The notes under the pieces are model-generated. The model saw only the letters and a program-made list of their open reading frames with translations, was not told the DNA's origin and made no database searches. A DNA stretch of 64,000 nt. Origin: Hyphomicrobiaceae bacterium. GTDB lineage: Bacteria; Pseudomonadota; Alphaproteobacteria; Rhizobiales; Hyphomicrobiaceae. The position numbers and the translations under genes were made by a program. The stretch spans positions 423,002 to 487,001 of the forward strand of contig JAURWC010000084.1 of NCBI GenBank assembly GCA_030655135.1. Reading direction: 5' to 3'. This document shows, in pieces, positions 27,559 through 35,115 of this stretch (position 1 is the stretch's first letter; each line of letters begins with the position of its first letter).

Positions 27559-29502
27559 ATGGAGCGTCCTCAGTCTCCCTGCCCGTCGCCCGATCTCGGC
27601 GAGGCAATCCGTCACGCGCAGTACCGGATGCTTGCCGCTCACATGCCGCACATGTATCTGGCCTGCATTTTTTCCGGGCTGCTACTGGCGTACATTTTCA
27701 GCAGCGTTGCGCCCCCGCTGGTCGTCTATGGGCCTATGACCATTCTGCTGGTCTTGTCATCCGTGCGCCTTGCATACTGGTGGAGCCCCAAGCACCCGAA
27801 GACGGATTCGCCGGCCAACATAGACCGGATCATCTACGGGACCCCGTTCTACGCCGCATTCTATTACGCGCTAATTTCCGTCTGGACGTTTGGCATGTCA
27901 GCCTACGGTGATGAATCACACGAGATGCTGGCAGCCTTCTACGTAGCCATTTGCACGTTTTGCGGCATCTCATTCAACGCCAATCTCCCGCGCTGCGTTT
28001 ACGCAATTCTGATCGCTGGATCAGGGCCGCTCGTAGTCAGCCTGTTCGCGACGGGACACCGCTTAGCCGACGTCTTCGCCGCAATGTACATCGCTAACAT
28101 AGTGATCCAGGTCGTCGCCGTCAGGCGAACGCACAACGATTTTGTCAGCGCCGTGCGCCTGCGCTTGGCCGCAGAAGTCAGTCAATTCGATAGCGAAGCC
28201 GCCCGGCGCGACATCGCCCGCGTCGCTAATACCGACGCGCTGACGGGACTGCCGAACCGGCGAGCGCTCCTCGAAGCGCTTGCAAACCAGATTGACGGCG
28301 CAGCACCCGGCAAGACCTTCGCGTTTGCTCTCATCGACCTTGACGGCTTCAAGCCGATCAACGACGTCTACGGTCATACGGCAGGTGACGACGTCATCGT
28401 CACAGTTGCAAACCGCCTCAAAGAAGCGATCGGGCCGCACGGCGTCGTCGCGCGGCTTGGCGGCGACGAGTTCGGCTTGATTCTGCACGAGGCAAACGAG
28501 CATGATCGCGTCCTGCAGTTGACGAAGGACATAGTGGGCACGATCGACCAGCCTATCCAGCTTGATCAGGGCATCGCACGGATTTCCGCCTGCTGCGGCA
28601 TAGCCATTTTCCCCAAGGCCGCGACGGCTTCGACCGAACTCTTGCAACGAGCCGATGAAGCCCTCTATGCCGCTAAGCACGCAGGCCGAGGTGTCACCGT
28701 CCCCTATAACGAGGACCTCGAAAGCAAGCAGACGCGCCGCCTCCTGATCGATACACGTCTGCGAGATGCAATTTCGCAATCCGCGCTCACACTTGCTTAT
28801 CAGCCAATTCGCCAACTTCGCACCGGCAAGATCACCAGCTACGAAGCCCTTGCCCGGTGGAACGACAGCCTGCTCGGGCACGTTTCGCCCGCGGAATTCA
28901 TTCTTGTGGCAGAGCAGACCGGGTTGATCTCTGCGCTCGCCGACAACTTGTTCGAGCGCGCCCTCGTCGAAGCGGCCACGTGGCCACATGACGTCTCGCT
29001 GTCGTTCAATCTGTCACCGCTGCAATTGCATACGCCTAACTTTGCGCTGCGCACGCTCGCCACACTGGCCGCACACCGCTTTCCGCCCGGGCGCCTGCTG
29101 TTGGAAGTTACAGAGACGGCACTTCTGACCGACATCAACGCTGCCGCGCTCGTAATCGACCAGTTGCGCAATGCCGGCATCCGCATCGCCCTCGACGACT
29201 TCGGCGTCGGTTACGCCGGTTTTGCCTATCTCGAAAAACTGACATTCGACAAACTTAAGATCGATCGCAGTTTTGTCAGTGGCATGAAAGACGACAAGCG
29301 CAAACGCCAGATCGTCAAGGCAATCGTCGAGATGTGTCACAGCCTCGACATCAAATGCATAGCCGAAGGCATCGAGCACGAAAGCGACGCCGATCTTCTG
29401 AAGTCGATGGGCTGCGATTCCGGCCAGGGCTACCTCCTGGGCCGGCCCGGCCCGGCATTGACGAAACCCGGCAATCCGCTCGAAGCGCGCGCAGCCGGCT
29501 GA
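27559..29502 (+). CDS. Membrane GGDEF-EAL protein (cyclic di-GMP turnover)
   Basis: A 647-residue protein. The N-terminal 190 residues hold about five to six hydrophobic helices, an integral-membrane sensor of MASE type. A GGDEF domain follows with an intact GGDEF at residues 301-305, so cyclic di-GMP synthesis is possible; no RxxD inhibitory site is seen before it. The EAL domain has an intact EAL at 429-431, the DDFG motif and LKIDRSFV, the residues needed for phosphodiesterase activity. Both halves therefore look catalytically competent, and the net direction cannot be predicted. It is monocistronic, followed 121 nt later by pqqA. Confidence 0.92.
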   Translation: MERPQSPCPSPDLGEAIRHAQYRMLAAHMPHMYLACIFSGLLLAYIFSSVAPPLVVYGPMTILLVLSSVRLAYWWSPKHPKTDSPANIDRIIYGTPFYAAFYYALISVWTFGMSAYGDESHEMLAAFYVAICTFCGISFNANLPRCVYAILIAGSGPLVVSLFATGHRLADVFAAMYIANIVIQVVAVRRTHNDFVSAVRLRLAAEVSQFDSEAARRDIARVANTDALTGLPNRRALLEALANQIDGAAPGKTFAFALIDLDGFKPINDVYGHTAGDDVIVTVANRLKEAIGPHGVVARLGGDEFGLILHEANEHDRVLQLTKDIVGTIDQPIQLDQGIARISACCGIAIFPKAATASTELLQRADEALYAAKHAGRGVTVPYNEDLESKQTRRLLIDTRLRDAISQSALTLAYQPIRQLRTGKITSYEALARWNDSLLGHVSPAEFILVAEQTGLISALADNLFERALVEAATWPHDVSLSFNLSPLQLHTPNFALRTLATLAAHRFPPGRLLLEVTETALLTDINAAALVIDQLRNAGIRIALDDFGVGYAGFAYLEKLTFDKLKIDRSFVSGMKDDKRKRQIVKAIVEMCHSLDIKCIAEGIEHESDADLLKSMGCDSGQGYLLGRPGPALTKPGNPLEARAAG

Positions 29503-29623
29503 ACGTCTCAGCATCAGGATGCCTGATCGCCGTGCGGGCAAAAACCGATTGGACGAACGCTCCCTGCTCGCTCATGTTTCGTGCCATCCGGAAAACCCCG
29601 GAGCCAGTTCTAGGAGGAACATC

Positions 29624-29713
29624 ATGAAGACTTGGATGAAGCCACAGGTTCGCGAACAGGAAGTCGGCCTGGAAGTGACCAGCTATCTGCCGGCAGAAAT
29701 CGACGTTATCTAG
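29624..29713 (+). CDS. pqqA: Coenzyme PQQ precursor peptide PqqA
   Basis: A 29-residue peptide starting with MKTWMKPQV and ending PAEIDVI. It carries the invariant Glu-x-x-x-Tyr motif as E17-V-T-S-Y21; these two side chains are crosslinked by PqqE and become the backbone of pyrroloquinoline quinone. TAGGAGGAAC is an excellent ribosome binding site 5 nt upstream, and a strong terminator follows 22 nt after the stop. No pqqB, C, D or E is found in the window, so this copy is separated from the biosynthetic genes. PQQ serves methanol and other alcohol dehydrogenases in methylotrophs, in line with the amine genes here. Confidence 0.92.
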   Translation: MKTWMKPQVREQEVGLEVTSYLPAEIDVI

Positions 29714-29735
29714 GACGCCGCATTTCGCTCTCGCG

Positions 29736-29765
29736 ACGGCGGTCCGATTTCGGGCCGCCGTTTTT
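29736..29765 (+). terminator. Intrinsic terminator of pqqA
   Basis: ACGGCGGTCC pairs with GGGCCGCCGT (one G-U pair) around a GATTTC loop, followed by four more T residues. The 3' part approaches the rlmE stop. Confidence 0.85.
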
Positions 29766-29767
29766 CT

Positions 29768-30496
29768 TCAAGCTGGCGCAGATCCGCGGAAGCCTGTTGC
29801 CAGCACATAAAGTTCTGCGCTGTCTGCACGGCTTGCCGGTGGTTTCACGTGCTTCACATTGCGAAAATTCCGCTTCAGCACGTCAAGTAGTTGCTTCTCC
29901 GTGCCCCCCTGAAAGACCTTGCAGAGAAACACGCCGCCTGGACTCAGCACGTCACAGGCAAAATGCGCGGCAGCTTCCGCTAGCCCCATGATCCGCAAGT
30001 GGTCGGTGCCGGTATGCCCAACGGTCGGTGCCGCCATATCGGACAACACTACGTCCGCCTTGCCCTCGCGCAGCAGTGCCTTCAACTGGCCTTCTGCCGT
30101 TTCCGACGTGAAATCCTCCATCAGGATCGTCACGCCGGCAATTGCCTCGACACCGAGATAATCGATGGCGATCACTTGCCCGCGGCCATCAATTGACTTC
30201 ACGCGATCAGCAGCGATCTGGCTCCAACCGCCGGGCGCCGCACCCAGGTCGATCACACGCTGCCCCGGCTTCAGCAGCCGTTCCTTGTCATCGATCTCGC
30301 TGAGCTTGTAGGCCGCGCGCGACCGCATGCCATCGCGCTTGGATGCCACGACGTAGGGATCGTTCAGCTGCCGGTCCAGCCAGCGCTGCGACGACGTCGT
30401 TCGCCGCCGCGCCGTCTTGACCCGCACGCGCAAACTGCGCTGGCCGCCTCCAGGTCCGCTTCCAATGCCGCCGCCCGGCTTGCTTTTCTTGACCAT
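29768..30496 (-). CDS. rlmE: 23S rRNA (uridine-2'-O-)-methyltransferase RlmE
   Basis: A 242-residue FtsJ/RrmJ-type methyltransferase that modifies U2552 of 23S rRNA in the large subunit A-loop. The SAM motif VIDLGAAPGGWSQIA lies near residue 75, and the catalytic K-D-K-E residues can be traced in RSRAAYKLSEID, DVVLSDMAAP and VFLCKVFQGG. The N-terminus has a Gly-rich tail (GGGIGSGPGGGQ) not found in E. coli RlmE. ATG 30496 lies 8 nt after the ppx/gppA stop, so both form one operon; the longer frame overlapping that gene is rejected. Confidence 0.93.
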   Translation of the reverse strand: MVKKSKPGGGIGSGPGGGQRSLRVRVKTARRRTTSSQRWLDRQLNDPYVVASKRDGMRSRAAYKLSEIDDKERLLKPGQRVIDLGAAPGGWSQIAADRVKSIDGRGQVIAIDYLGVEAIAGVTILMEDFTSETAEGQLKALLREGKADVVLSDMAAPTVGHTGTDHLRIMGLAEAAAHFACDVLSPGGVFLCKVFQGGTEKQLLDVLKRNFRNVKHVKPPASRADSAELYVLATGFRGSAPA

Positions 30497-30504
30497 CGAA
30501 ATTC

Positions 30505-31701
30505 CTAGCGCCGCCGCCGCGCGGAACGGTAGACGCCATCCTCGCGCATCAACGTCGACAATATGCCCTCGCGCAACCCGCGATCGGCGACCCGTAATCT
30601 TTCGCTCGGCCAAACCCGTAGGATCGCCTCGAGGATCGCGCATCCCGCCAAAACCAGGTCTGCCCGGTCGGTGCCGATGCAGGGTTCGGCCACGCGCTCG
30701 TCATAGCTACGCGCCAGCAGGCCGCGCGTCACATCCTGCACTTCGCCGACGTTCAACCAGCAGCCGTCCACCCGCGTGCGATCATAGCGCGTCAGCCCCA
30801 GCTTGATGCCGGCCACCGTCGTCACCGTGCCGGACGTGCCCAGCAGATGAACGTTGGCACCTGTGATCTTTTCAGCGAAGCGATGCTGCGCCTCGAATGG
30901 CGCGATTAGATCGGCGACGTACGTGACCATCTGCTCGAAGCTCTCGGCCGTCACGTGGCGGCCGCCGAATTTCTCCGCCAGCGTTACCACGCCAAGCGGC
31001 AGCGATGTCCACGCCGCGATGTGCGATGGCGCCTCGAAGCGTTCGATGTGATGCACCGGCCGCCCGGGCTCGGTGGGGGCCCTCAGGTCCAGCCAGATGA
31101 GTTCGGACGAGCCGCCGCCGATGTCGAACACCAGCACGAAATCCGCGCGCGAATCAATCAGCGACGCACACCCGGACACCGCCAGCTTGGCTTCGGCTTC
31201 CGGCGTCAGAATTTCGATGGCCAGGCCTACTTCCTCGCGAACCCGGTCCAGAAACGCCTTGCTGTTCTGGGCAGCCCTGCACGCTTCCGTCGCCACCAGG
31301 CGTGCCCGGCGCACATCGCTGCGCGCGATCTTGCTGGCGCAGACACGCAGCGCTTCGATCGTGCGCACCATGGCCGCCTCTGACAGCGTGCGCGATTGCG
31401 AGACGCCTTCTCCCAGCCGGATGATGCGCGAGAACGCGTCGATGACCCGGAACCCGCGGCGCGACGGCCTTGCCAGCAGCAGGCGGCAATTGTTCGTACC
31501 AAGATCGAGCGCGCCATAGACTTCGCCGCGTTCGCGATAGGCTTGGCCATCGCCCCACGCGCCAATCGGCGCCGCAAACTCTGGTTGAGCTGAAAAGCCG
31601 GGGATGTTGGTCTCTAGTACCCTTCCGGGTCCAGCGGGCACATCTGGCCCGTCGTCGCGCAATCCACCCACGGCGTCATTCCCCAGCGCTTGGATCCGCA
31701 T
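30505..31701 (-). CDS. Ppx/GppA phosphatase family protein
   Basis: A 398-residue ASKHA-fold phosphatase. The phosphate-1 motif ALDLGTNNCRLLLA lies near residue 64, the FDIGGGSSELIWLD phosphate-2 motif near 193, and LLGTSGTVTT near 285. Such enzymes degrade polyphosphate or convert pppGpp to ppGpp; which one applies cannot be told. The first 55 residues are Gly/Pro-rich and may be a non-conserved extension, and a later start near GEVYGALDLG is possible. It is co-oriented with rlmE, a pairing common in Hyphomicrobiales. Confidence 0.88.
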   Translation of the reverse strand: MRIQALGNDAVGGLRDDGPDVPAGPGRVLETNIPGFSAQPEFAAPIGAWGDGQAYRERGEVYGALDLGTNNCRLLLARPSRRGFRVIDAFSRIIRLGEGVSQSRTLSEAAMVRTIEALRVCASKIARSDVRRARLVATEACRAAQNSKAFLDRVREEVGLAIEILTPEAEAKLAVSGCASLIDSRADFVLVFDIGGGSSELIWLDLRAPTEPGRPVHHIERFEAPSHIAAWTSLPLGVVTLAEKFGGRHVTAESFEQMVTYVADLIAPFEAQHRFAEKITGANVHLLGTSGTVTTVAGIKLGLTRYDRTRVDGCWLNVGEVQDVTRGLLARSYDERVAEPCIGTDRADLVLAGCAILEAILRVWPSERLRVADRGLREGILSTLMREDGVYRSARRRR

Positions 31702-31837
31702 ACCTTTCAGGGGGTTAACCCACCTAACCGGTCGCTCTCAAGCGGCTTCTGGCTGCATCTGAGGAGAGAGTGTAACAGTTCGCCCCGTCGCGTAAATAGA
31801 GCAAAGTTCGCGCCACCCTTAACGTGGAAAAATTACC

Positions 31838-32629
31838 ATGCCGCCGAATGTGCCATCGCGAAGACTGACGGCGACGCTCTGGCTCGTGCTCTTAGCCGCG
31901 TTGCCGGCGGCAGCCCAGCAGGAAACCGCTGCCAATCGCGCCCGGCTCGTCGCCGCGTATCCCGATGTTCTGGAACGTGCAGACGGCGACACGCTTATCT
32001 GGCGCGACGGCACCCGCACGCCTTTCAGCGACGGGCGCGCAAAAAAGCCGTTCGCCACCTGGCTCTCGGAGCCTGACCTCGACGACATTTTCGCGATCCC
32101 CTACCCCACGGGCGAACCATCTGCGCCCGCCAAGGACAGCGATCCTGGCCGCGCCAGGCCCGCCGCGCTGTTCGACAAGATGTACGGCGACTGCCGCAAG
32201 GGCGAAGTCGAACAGCATCTGACCACCGTGCACTGGCTGCCCAGCAGGACGAACCAGCGCTTGCGCGTGACACGCATCAACGGTGTCGACAAGAAGCTTG
32301 CCGCCATCTCCGCCGAACTCGACGCTCTGCCCGCCCGCTTCGACGCCTTCCTCGTTCCCGCCGCCGGCACCTATGCCTGCCGCGTGATCGCCGGCACCGA
32401 CCGCCCCTCAGCTCACGGCCCGGGCATCGCCATCGACATCGCCTTGAAGCATTCGCACTATTGGCGCTGGTCGAAAACATCCGCCGCCGGCGCGATCGCC
32501 TGGCGCAACGATATCCCCTACGAGATCGTCCGCATTTTCGAGAAGCATGGCTTCATCTGGGGCGGCCGCTGGTACCACTACGACACCATGCATTTCGAGT
32601 ACCGGCCCGAACTTCTGCCGCCCGGCTAA
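31838..32629 (+). CDS. M15 family D-alanyl-D-alanine carboxypeptidase-like protein
   Basis: A 263-residue secreted protein with a signal peptide (about 1-27, cleavage after AAAQ). The C-terminal half has the zinc-site pattern of M15 peptidases: SAHGPGIAIDI (His and Asp ligands, near residue 188) and HYDTMHFEYRPEL (His ligand, near 250). The family trims D-Ala-D-Ala or peptide crosslinks in peptidoglycan in the periplasm. The N-terminal region (about 30-120) is family-specific. It stands alone, divergent from the ppx/gppA gene. The exact cleavage specificity is unknown. Confidence 0.85.
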   Translation: MPPNVPSRRLTATLWLVLLAALPAAAQQETAANRARLVAAYPDVLERADGDTLIWRDGTRTPFSDGRAKKPFATWLSEPDLDDIFAIPYPTGEPSAPAKDSDPGRARPAALFDKMYGDCRKGEVEQHLTTVHWLPSRTNQRLRVTRINGVDKKLAAISAELDALPARFDAFLVPAAGTYACRVIAGTDRPSAHGPGIAIDIALKHSHYWRWSKTSAAGAIAWRNDIPYEIVRIFEKHGFIWGGRWYHYDTMHFEYRPELLPPG

Positions 32630-32694
32630 CCGGTCAGGCAAACGCCCGTTCCAGCGCCGGAAGGCACCATGAACAGGCGCCCCTCGCACGAGCC

Positions 32695-32723
32695 TTGAAC
32701 TGCTGCGGCCTAGCTGTTATATC
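32695..32723 (+). promoter_or_regulatory. Predicted promoter of tRNA-Gln
   Basis: TTGAAC (32695-32700), 17 nt, TATATC (32718-32723), placed about 38 nt upstream of the mature tRNA 5' end, as expected for a stable RNA gene. Confidence 0.6.
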
Positions 32724-32761
32724 GCCCGCTCCAACCCCCCGGGGTTCGATCCTAGGCATAA

Positions 32762-32835
32762 TGGGGGATCGTCTAATGGTAGGACTGCAGACTCTGACTC
32801 TGCCTGTCTAGGTTCGAATCCTAGTCCCCCAGCCA
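32762..32835 (+). tRNA. tRNA-Gln (anticodon CTG)
   Basis: A complete cloverleaf. The acceptor stem TGGGGGA pairs with TCCCCCA. The anticodon stem GCAGA/TCTGC carries the loop CTCTGAC with anticodon CTG, and the T-arm contains GGTTCGAATCC. The CCA end is encoded. Transcription is plus strand, upstream of nasT. Confidence 0.96.
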
Positions 32836-32907
32836 CGCGTCGCGGCATGCCGCGTTCCACCTGCCGCCGGCCTGCCGAATGGCGCCGCTTGCCACCCGCA
32901 CTTGAGG

Positions 32908-32961
32908 TGCCGAGGATTAGCGTCTAAGACGCCCACCTTCTGAGCAGGCAACCTCGGCATG
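32908..32961 (+). promoter_or_regulatory. Hairpin that could mask the nasT start codon
   Basis: TGCCGAGG (32908-32915) pairs with CCTCGGCA (32952-32959), whose last base is the A of the nasT ATG. Between them GCGTC-TAA-GACGC (32920-32932) forms an inner hairpin. If transcribed together, the outer stem would hide the start region. The function is inferred only from pairing. Confidence 0.4.
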
Positions 32962-33564
32962 AAGGTGCATCCCGTCACGCTCTCCATTCTCGTCATCGAC
33001 GAAAACCGCATCCGCGCCTCCGTGATCGAGGCGGGACTGCGCGACGCTGGATATGATCGCCTGACCGTGGTGCACGACGTCAACGGCATCGCGCGGCGTA
33101 TTGCCGAGCTGGAGCCGGATGTCATCGTGATCGATCTCGGCAACCCCAACCGCGACATGCTGGAGAACATGTTCCAGCTCTCGCGCATCGTGAAGCGGCC
33201 CATCGCCATGTTCGTCGACCAGTCCGACCAGGCCTCGATCGAAGCAGCCGTGGATGCCGGCGTTTCGGCCTACGTCGTCGATGGGCTCAAGCAGGAACGT
33301 GTGAAGCCGATCCTGGACATGGCGATCAGCCGCTTCAATGCGTTCTCCAAGATGGCCCGCGAACTTGACGAAGTCCGCTCCGAACTCGAAAGCCGCAAGG
33401 TCATCGACCGCGCCAAGGGCATCCTGATGCGAACGCGCGGTCTGTCGGAAGCGGATGCCTACGCCCTGCTGCGCAAGACGGCGATGAACCAGAACCGGAA
33501 AATGTCGGAGATTGCCGAGAGCCTGATCACGGCGGCCGGACTTCTGGCGCCGGAGGAGGAGTGA
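32959..33564 (+). CDS. nasT: NasT, ANTAR-domain antitermination regulator
   Basis: A 201-residue regulator. The N-terminal pseudo-receiver (about 1-120) has Asp59 in VIVIDLGNP at the phosphorylation position. A coiled linker with ESRKVIDRAKGILM leads into the C-terminal ANTAR domain (about 135-195: RTRGLSEADAYALLRKTAMN), which binds RNA. NasT binds twin hexaloop hairpins in the leader of nitrate assimilation operons and stops terminator formation. The partner gene nasS is directly downstream with overlapping stop and ribosome binding site, and a matching leader RNA lies before narK. NasS is expected to hold NasT inactive until nitrate binds. Confidence 0.92.
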   Translation: MKVHPVTLSILVIDENRIRASVIEAGLRDAGYDRLTVVHDVNGIARRIAELEPDVIVIDLGNPNRDMLENMFQLSRIVKRPIAMFVDQSDQASIEAAVDAGVSAYVVDGLKQERVKPILDMAISRFNAFSKMARELDEVRSELESRKVIDRAKGILMRTRGLSEADAYALLRKTAMNQNRKMSEIAESLITAAGLLAPEEE

Positions 33565-33566
33565 AG

Positions 33567-34796
33567 ATGGCTGAGGCTTATCGGATCACGGCCGGGTTCA
33601 TGCCGCTGCTGGATAGCGCCCTACTCGTTGCCGCCAATGAGAAGGGTTTTGCGCAAGCCGAGGGCATCGATCTTCAGCTGGTCCGCGAAACGTCATGGGC
33701 CAACATTCGCGACCGGCTGGCGGTTGGGCATTTCCAGGTGGCGCATCTGCTGGCACCGATGCCGATCGCCTGCAATCTGGGGCTGACGCCGTTGGCAACG
33801 CCGACCATTGCGCCGATGGCTTTGGGCCTGGGCGGCAATGCCGTCACCGTATCGAACACGCTTTGGGACGCAATGTCCGCCGAGGGCGCCAAGCCGGATC
33901 TCGATCCTTCGCAGAGCGGGCGCGCGCTGCAGGCAGTGGTCGCGACGCGCGCGGCGCAATCCAAGCCGCCACTGCGGTTTGCAGTCGTGCATCCACATTC
34001 AGGGCACAACTACGAACTGCGCTATTGGTTGGCGGCGTGCGGTATCGATCCGGCGCGCGACGTCGAAATCGTCATCGTGCCACCGCCGCTGATGCCGGAT
34101 GCGCTGGCGGCGGGAACGATCGACGGCCTGTGCGTCGGCGAGCCGTGGAACACCGCGTGTGCGCTGCTGGGGCATGGGCATATCGCAACGGTAAAAGCGG
34201 CGATCTGGCGGTCAAGCCCCGAAAAGGTCTTGGGCGCCAGCGCGCATTGGGCGGAGGAGAATCCTGAGGCGCTCGCCGGGCTACTGCGCGCCATTTGCCG
34301 TGCAGCAGTTTGGTGCGGCAGCTCGGATCATCACCGCGAGCTGGCAGAGATCCTGGCAGGTCCTGCCTATCTCGGGTGGCCAGCCGAATGGCTGATGCCG
34401 GCATTGTCAGGGCAACTGCACGTGAACGCACAGGCTTCCTTTTCCGTCGAGCATTTCTTCATCCCATTCGCCAAGGCCGCGACCTTCCCCTGGAAGAGCC
34501 ACGCCCTCTGGTTCTACTCCCAGATGGTGCGTTGGGATCAGGTGGCGCACACGCCGGGCAACGTGGCGATCGCGCGCGAAACATACCGGCCAGACCTGTA
34601 CCGCGCGGCACTGAAGCCGCTCGGCATCGCGCTTCCCGTCGCGAATGCAAAGGTCGAAGGCGCGCTGCACACGGCGACGCCGGTAGGCTCGGCCGGCCCC
34701 AGCCTGACATTGGGGCCCGACGGATTTTTCGACGGCAGCTTGTTCGATCCCGACGAAATCGACAGCTACATCGCGCGGCAACAGCGCGACCGTTAG
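33567..34796 (+). CDS. nasS: NasS, nitrate-sensing NrtA/CmpA-like protein
   Basis: A 409-residue protein of the NrtA/CmpA periplasmic binding fold without a signal peptide, so it is cytoplasmic. It starts AYRITAGFMPLLDSALLVAA, with the conserved DSALLVAANEKGFAQAEG and REVSWANIRDRL-like segments of nitrate or bicarbonate binders. ATG 33567 is chosen because GGAGGAGG lies 7 nt upstream; a GTG at 33561 overlaps the nasT stop. It is the nitrate sensor that sequesters NasT in known NasTS systems. No permease or ATPase genes of an NrtABC transporter accompany it, which supports the sensor role. Confidence 0.9.
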   Translation: MAEAYRITAGFMPLLDSALLVAANEKGFAQAEGIDLQLVRETSWANIRDRLAVGHFQVAHLLAPMPIACNLGLTPLATPTIAPMALGLGGNAVTVSNTLWDAMSAEGAKPDLDPSQSGRALQAVVATRAAQSKPPLRFAVVHPHSGHNYELRYWLAACGIDPARDVEIVIVPPPLMPDALAAGTIDGLCVGEPWNTACALLGHGHIATVKAAIWRSSPEKVLGASAHWAEENPEALAGLLRAICRAAVWCGSSDHHRELAEILAGPAYLGWPAEWLMPALSGQLHVNAQASFSVEHFFIPFAKAATFPWKSHALWFYSQMVRWDQVAHTPGNVAIARETYRPDLYRAALKPLGIALPVANAKVEGALHTATPVGSAGPSLTLGPDGFFDGSLFDPDEIDSYIARQQRDR

Positions 34797-34838
34797 CGCC
34801 AGCATGCGTCGGTGAGCTCCTGCATAGAATTTGTGCGG

Positions 34839-34855
34839 TGCAAACAAAAAGTGCT
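34839..34855 (+). promoter_or_regulatory. NtrC-like binding site upstream of narK operon
   Basis: TGCAAACAAAAAGTGCT fits the NtrC dyad TGCAC-N7-GTGCA with one change per half. Its centre lies about 123 bp upstream of the predicted transcription start, a usual enhancer distance. Only one site is clear. Confidence 0.45.
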
Positions 34856-34943
34856 GAGACTTTAGTCTTGCGCTCAGTTCAGCCAAATCCGTGGATGCGA
34901 ACCAATCTATTGTTTTATAACATAAATTTCGGACATTCGAGTT

Positions 34944-34959
34944 TGGCACAGATCCTGCT
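34944..34959 (+). promoter_or_regulatory. Sigma54 promoter of the nitrate assimilation operon
   Basis: TGGCACAGATCCTGCT matches the RpoN consensus TGGCACG-N4-TTGCW, with the GG and GC pairs separated by exactly 10 nt. The predicted start is near 34970, just before the first leader hairpin. Confidence 0.75.
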
Positions 34960-34975
34960 CTTATAGCTGTCGAAA

Positions 34976-35008
34976 GCGTCCAACGATGGGCGCGAAGGCA
35001 AAGCTGCC
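34976..35008 (+). ncRNA. ANTAR (NasT) leader RNA: two hexaloop hairpins
   Basis: Hairpin 1 is GCGTCC, loop AACGAT, GGGCGC (34976-34993). After GAA, hairpin 2 is GGC, loop AAAGCT, GCC (34997-35008). Both loops are six nucleotides with A at position 1 and G at position 4, the recognition rule for ANTAR proteins. The 3' side of hairpin 2 overlaps the 5' arm of the terminator, so NasT binding should prevent termination. Confidence 0.85.
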
Positions 35009-35073
35009 GATCAAGTCACCGTCGCTCCGGGAATGTTCCGGCGGGCGCAGGTGGCTTGGCCGGCAGCTTTTTT
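35000..35073 (+). terminator. Regulated leader terminator before narK
   Basis: AAAGCTGCCG (35000-35009) pairs perfectly over 10 bp with CGGCAGCTTT (35061-35070), followed by TTT-G-TTTT. The 51-nt loop contains a smaller CCGG hairpin. Its 5' arm is shared with ANTAR hairpin 2, making the two structures mutually exclusive. Confidence 0.8.
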
Positions 35074-35115
35074 GTTTTCAGTCGGGATCGCGGCACGCCG
35101 CGAATGGGAGCAAAG

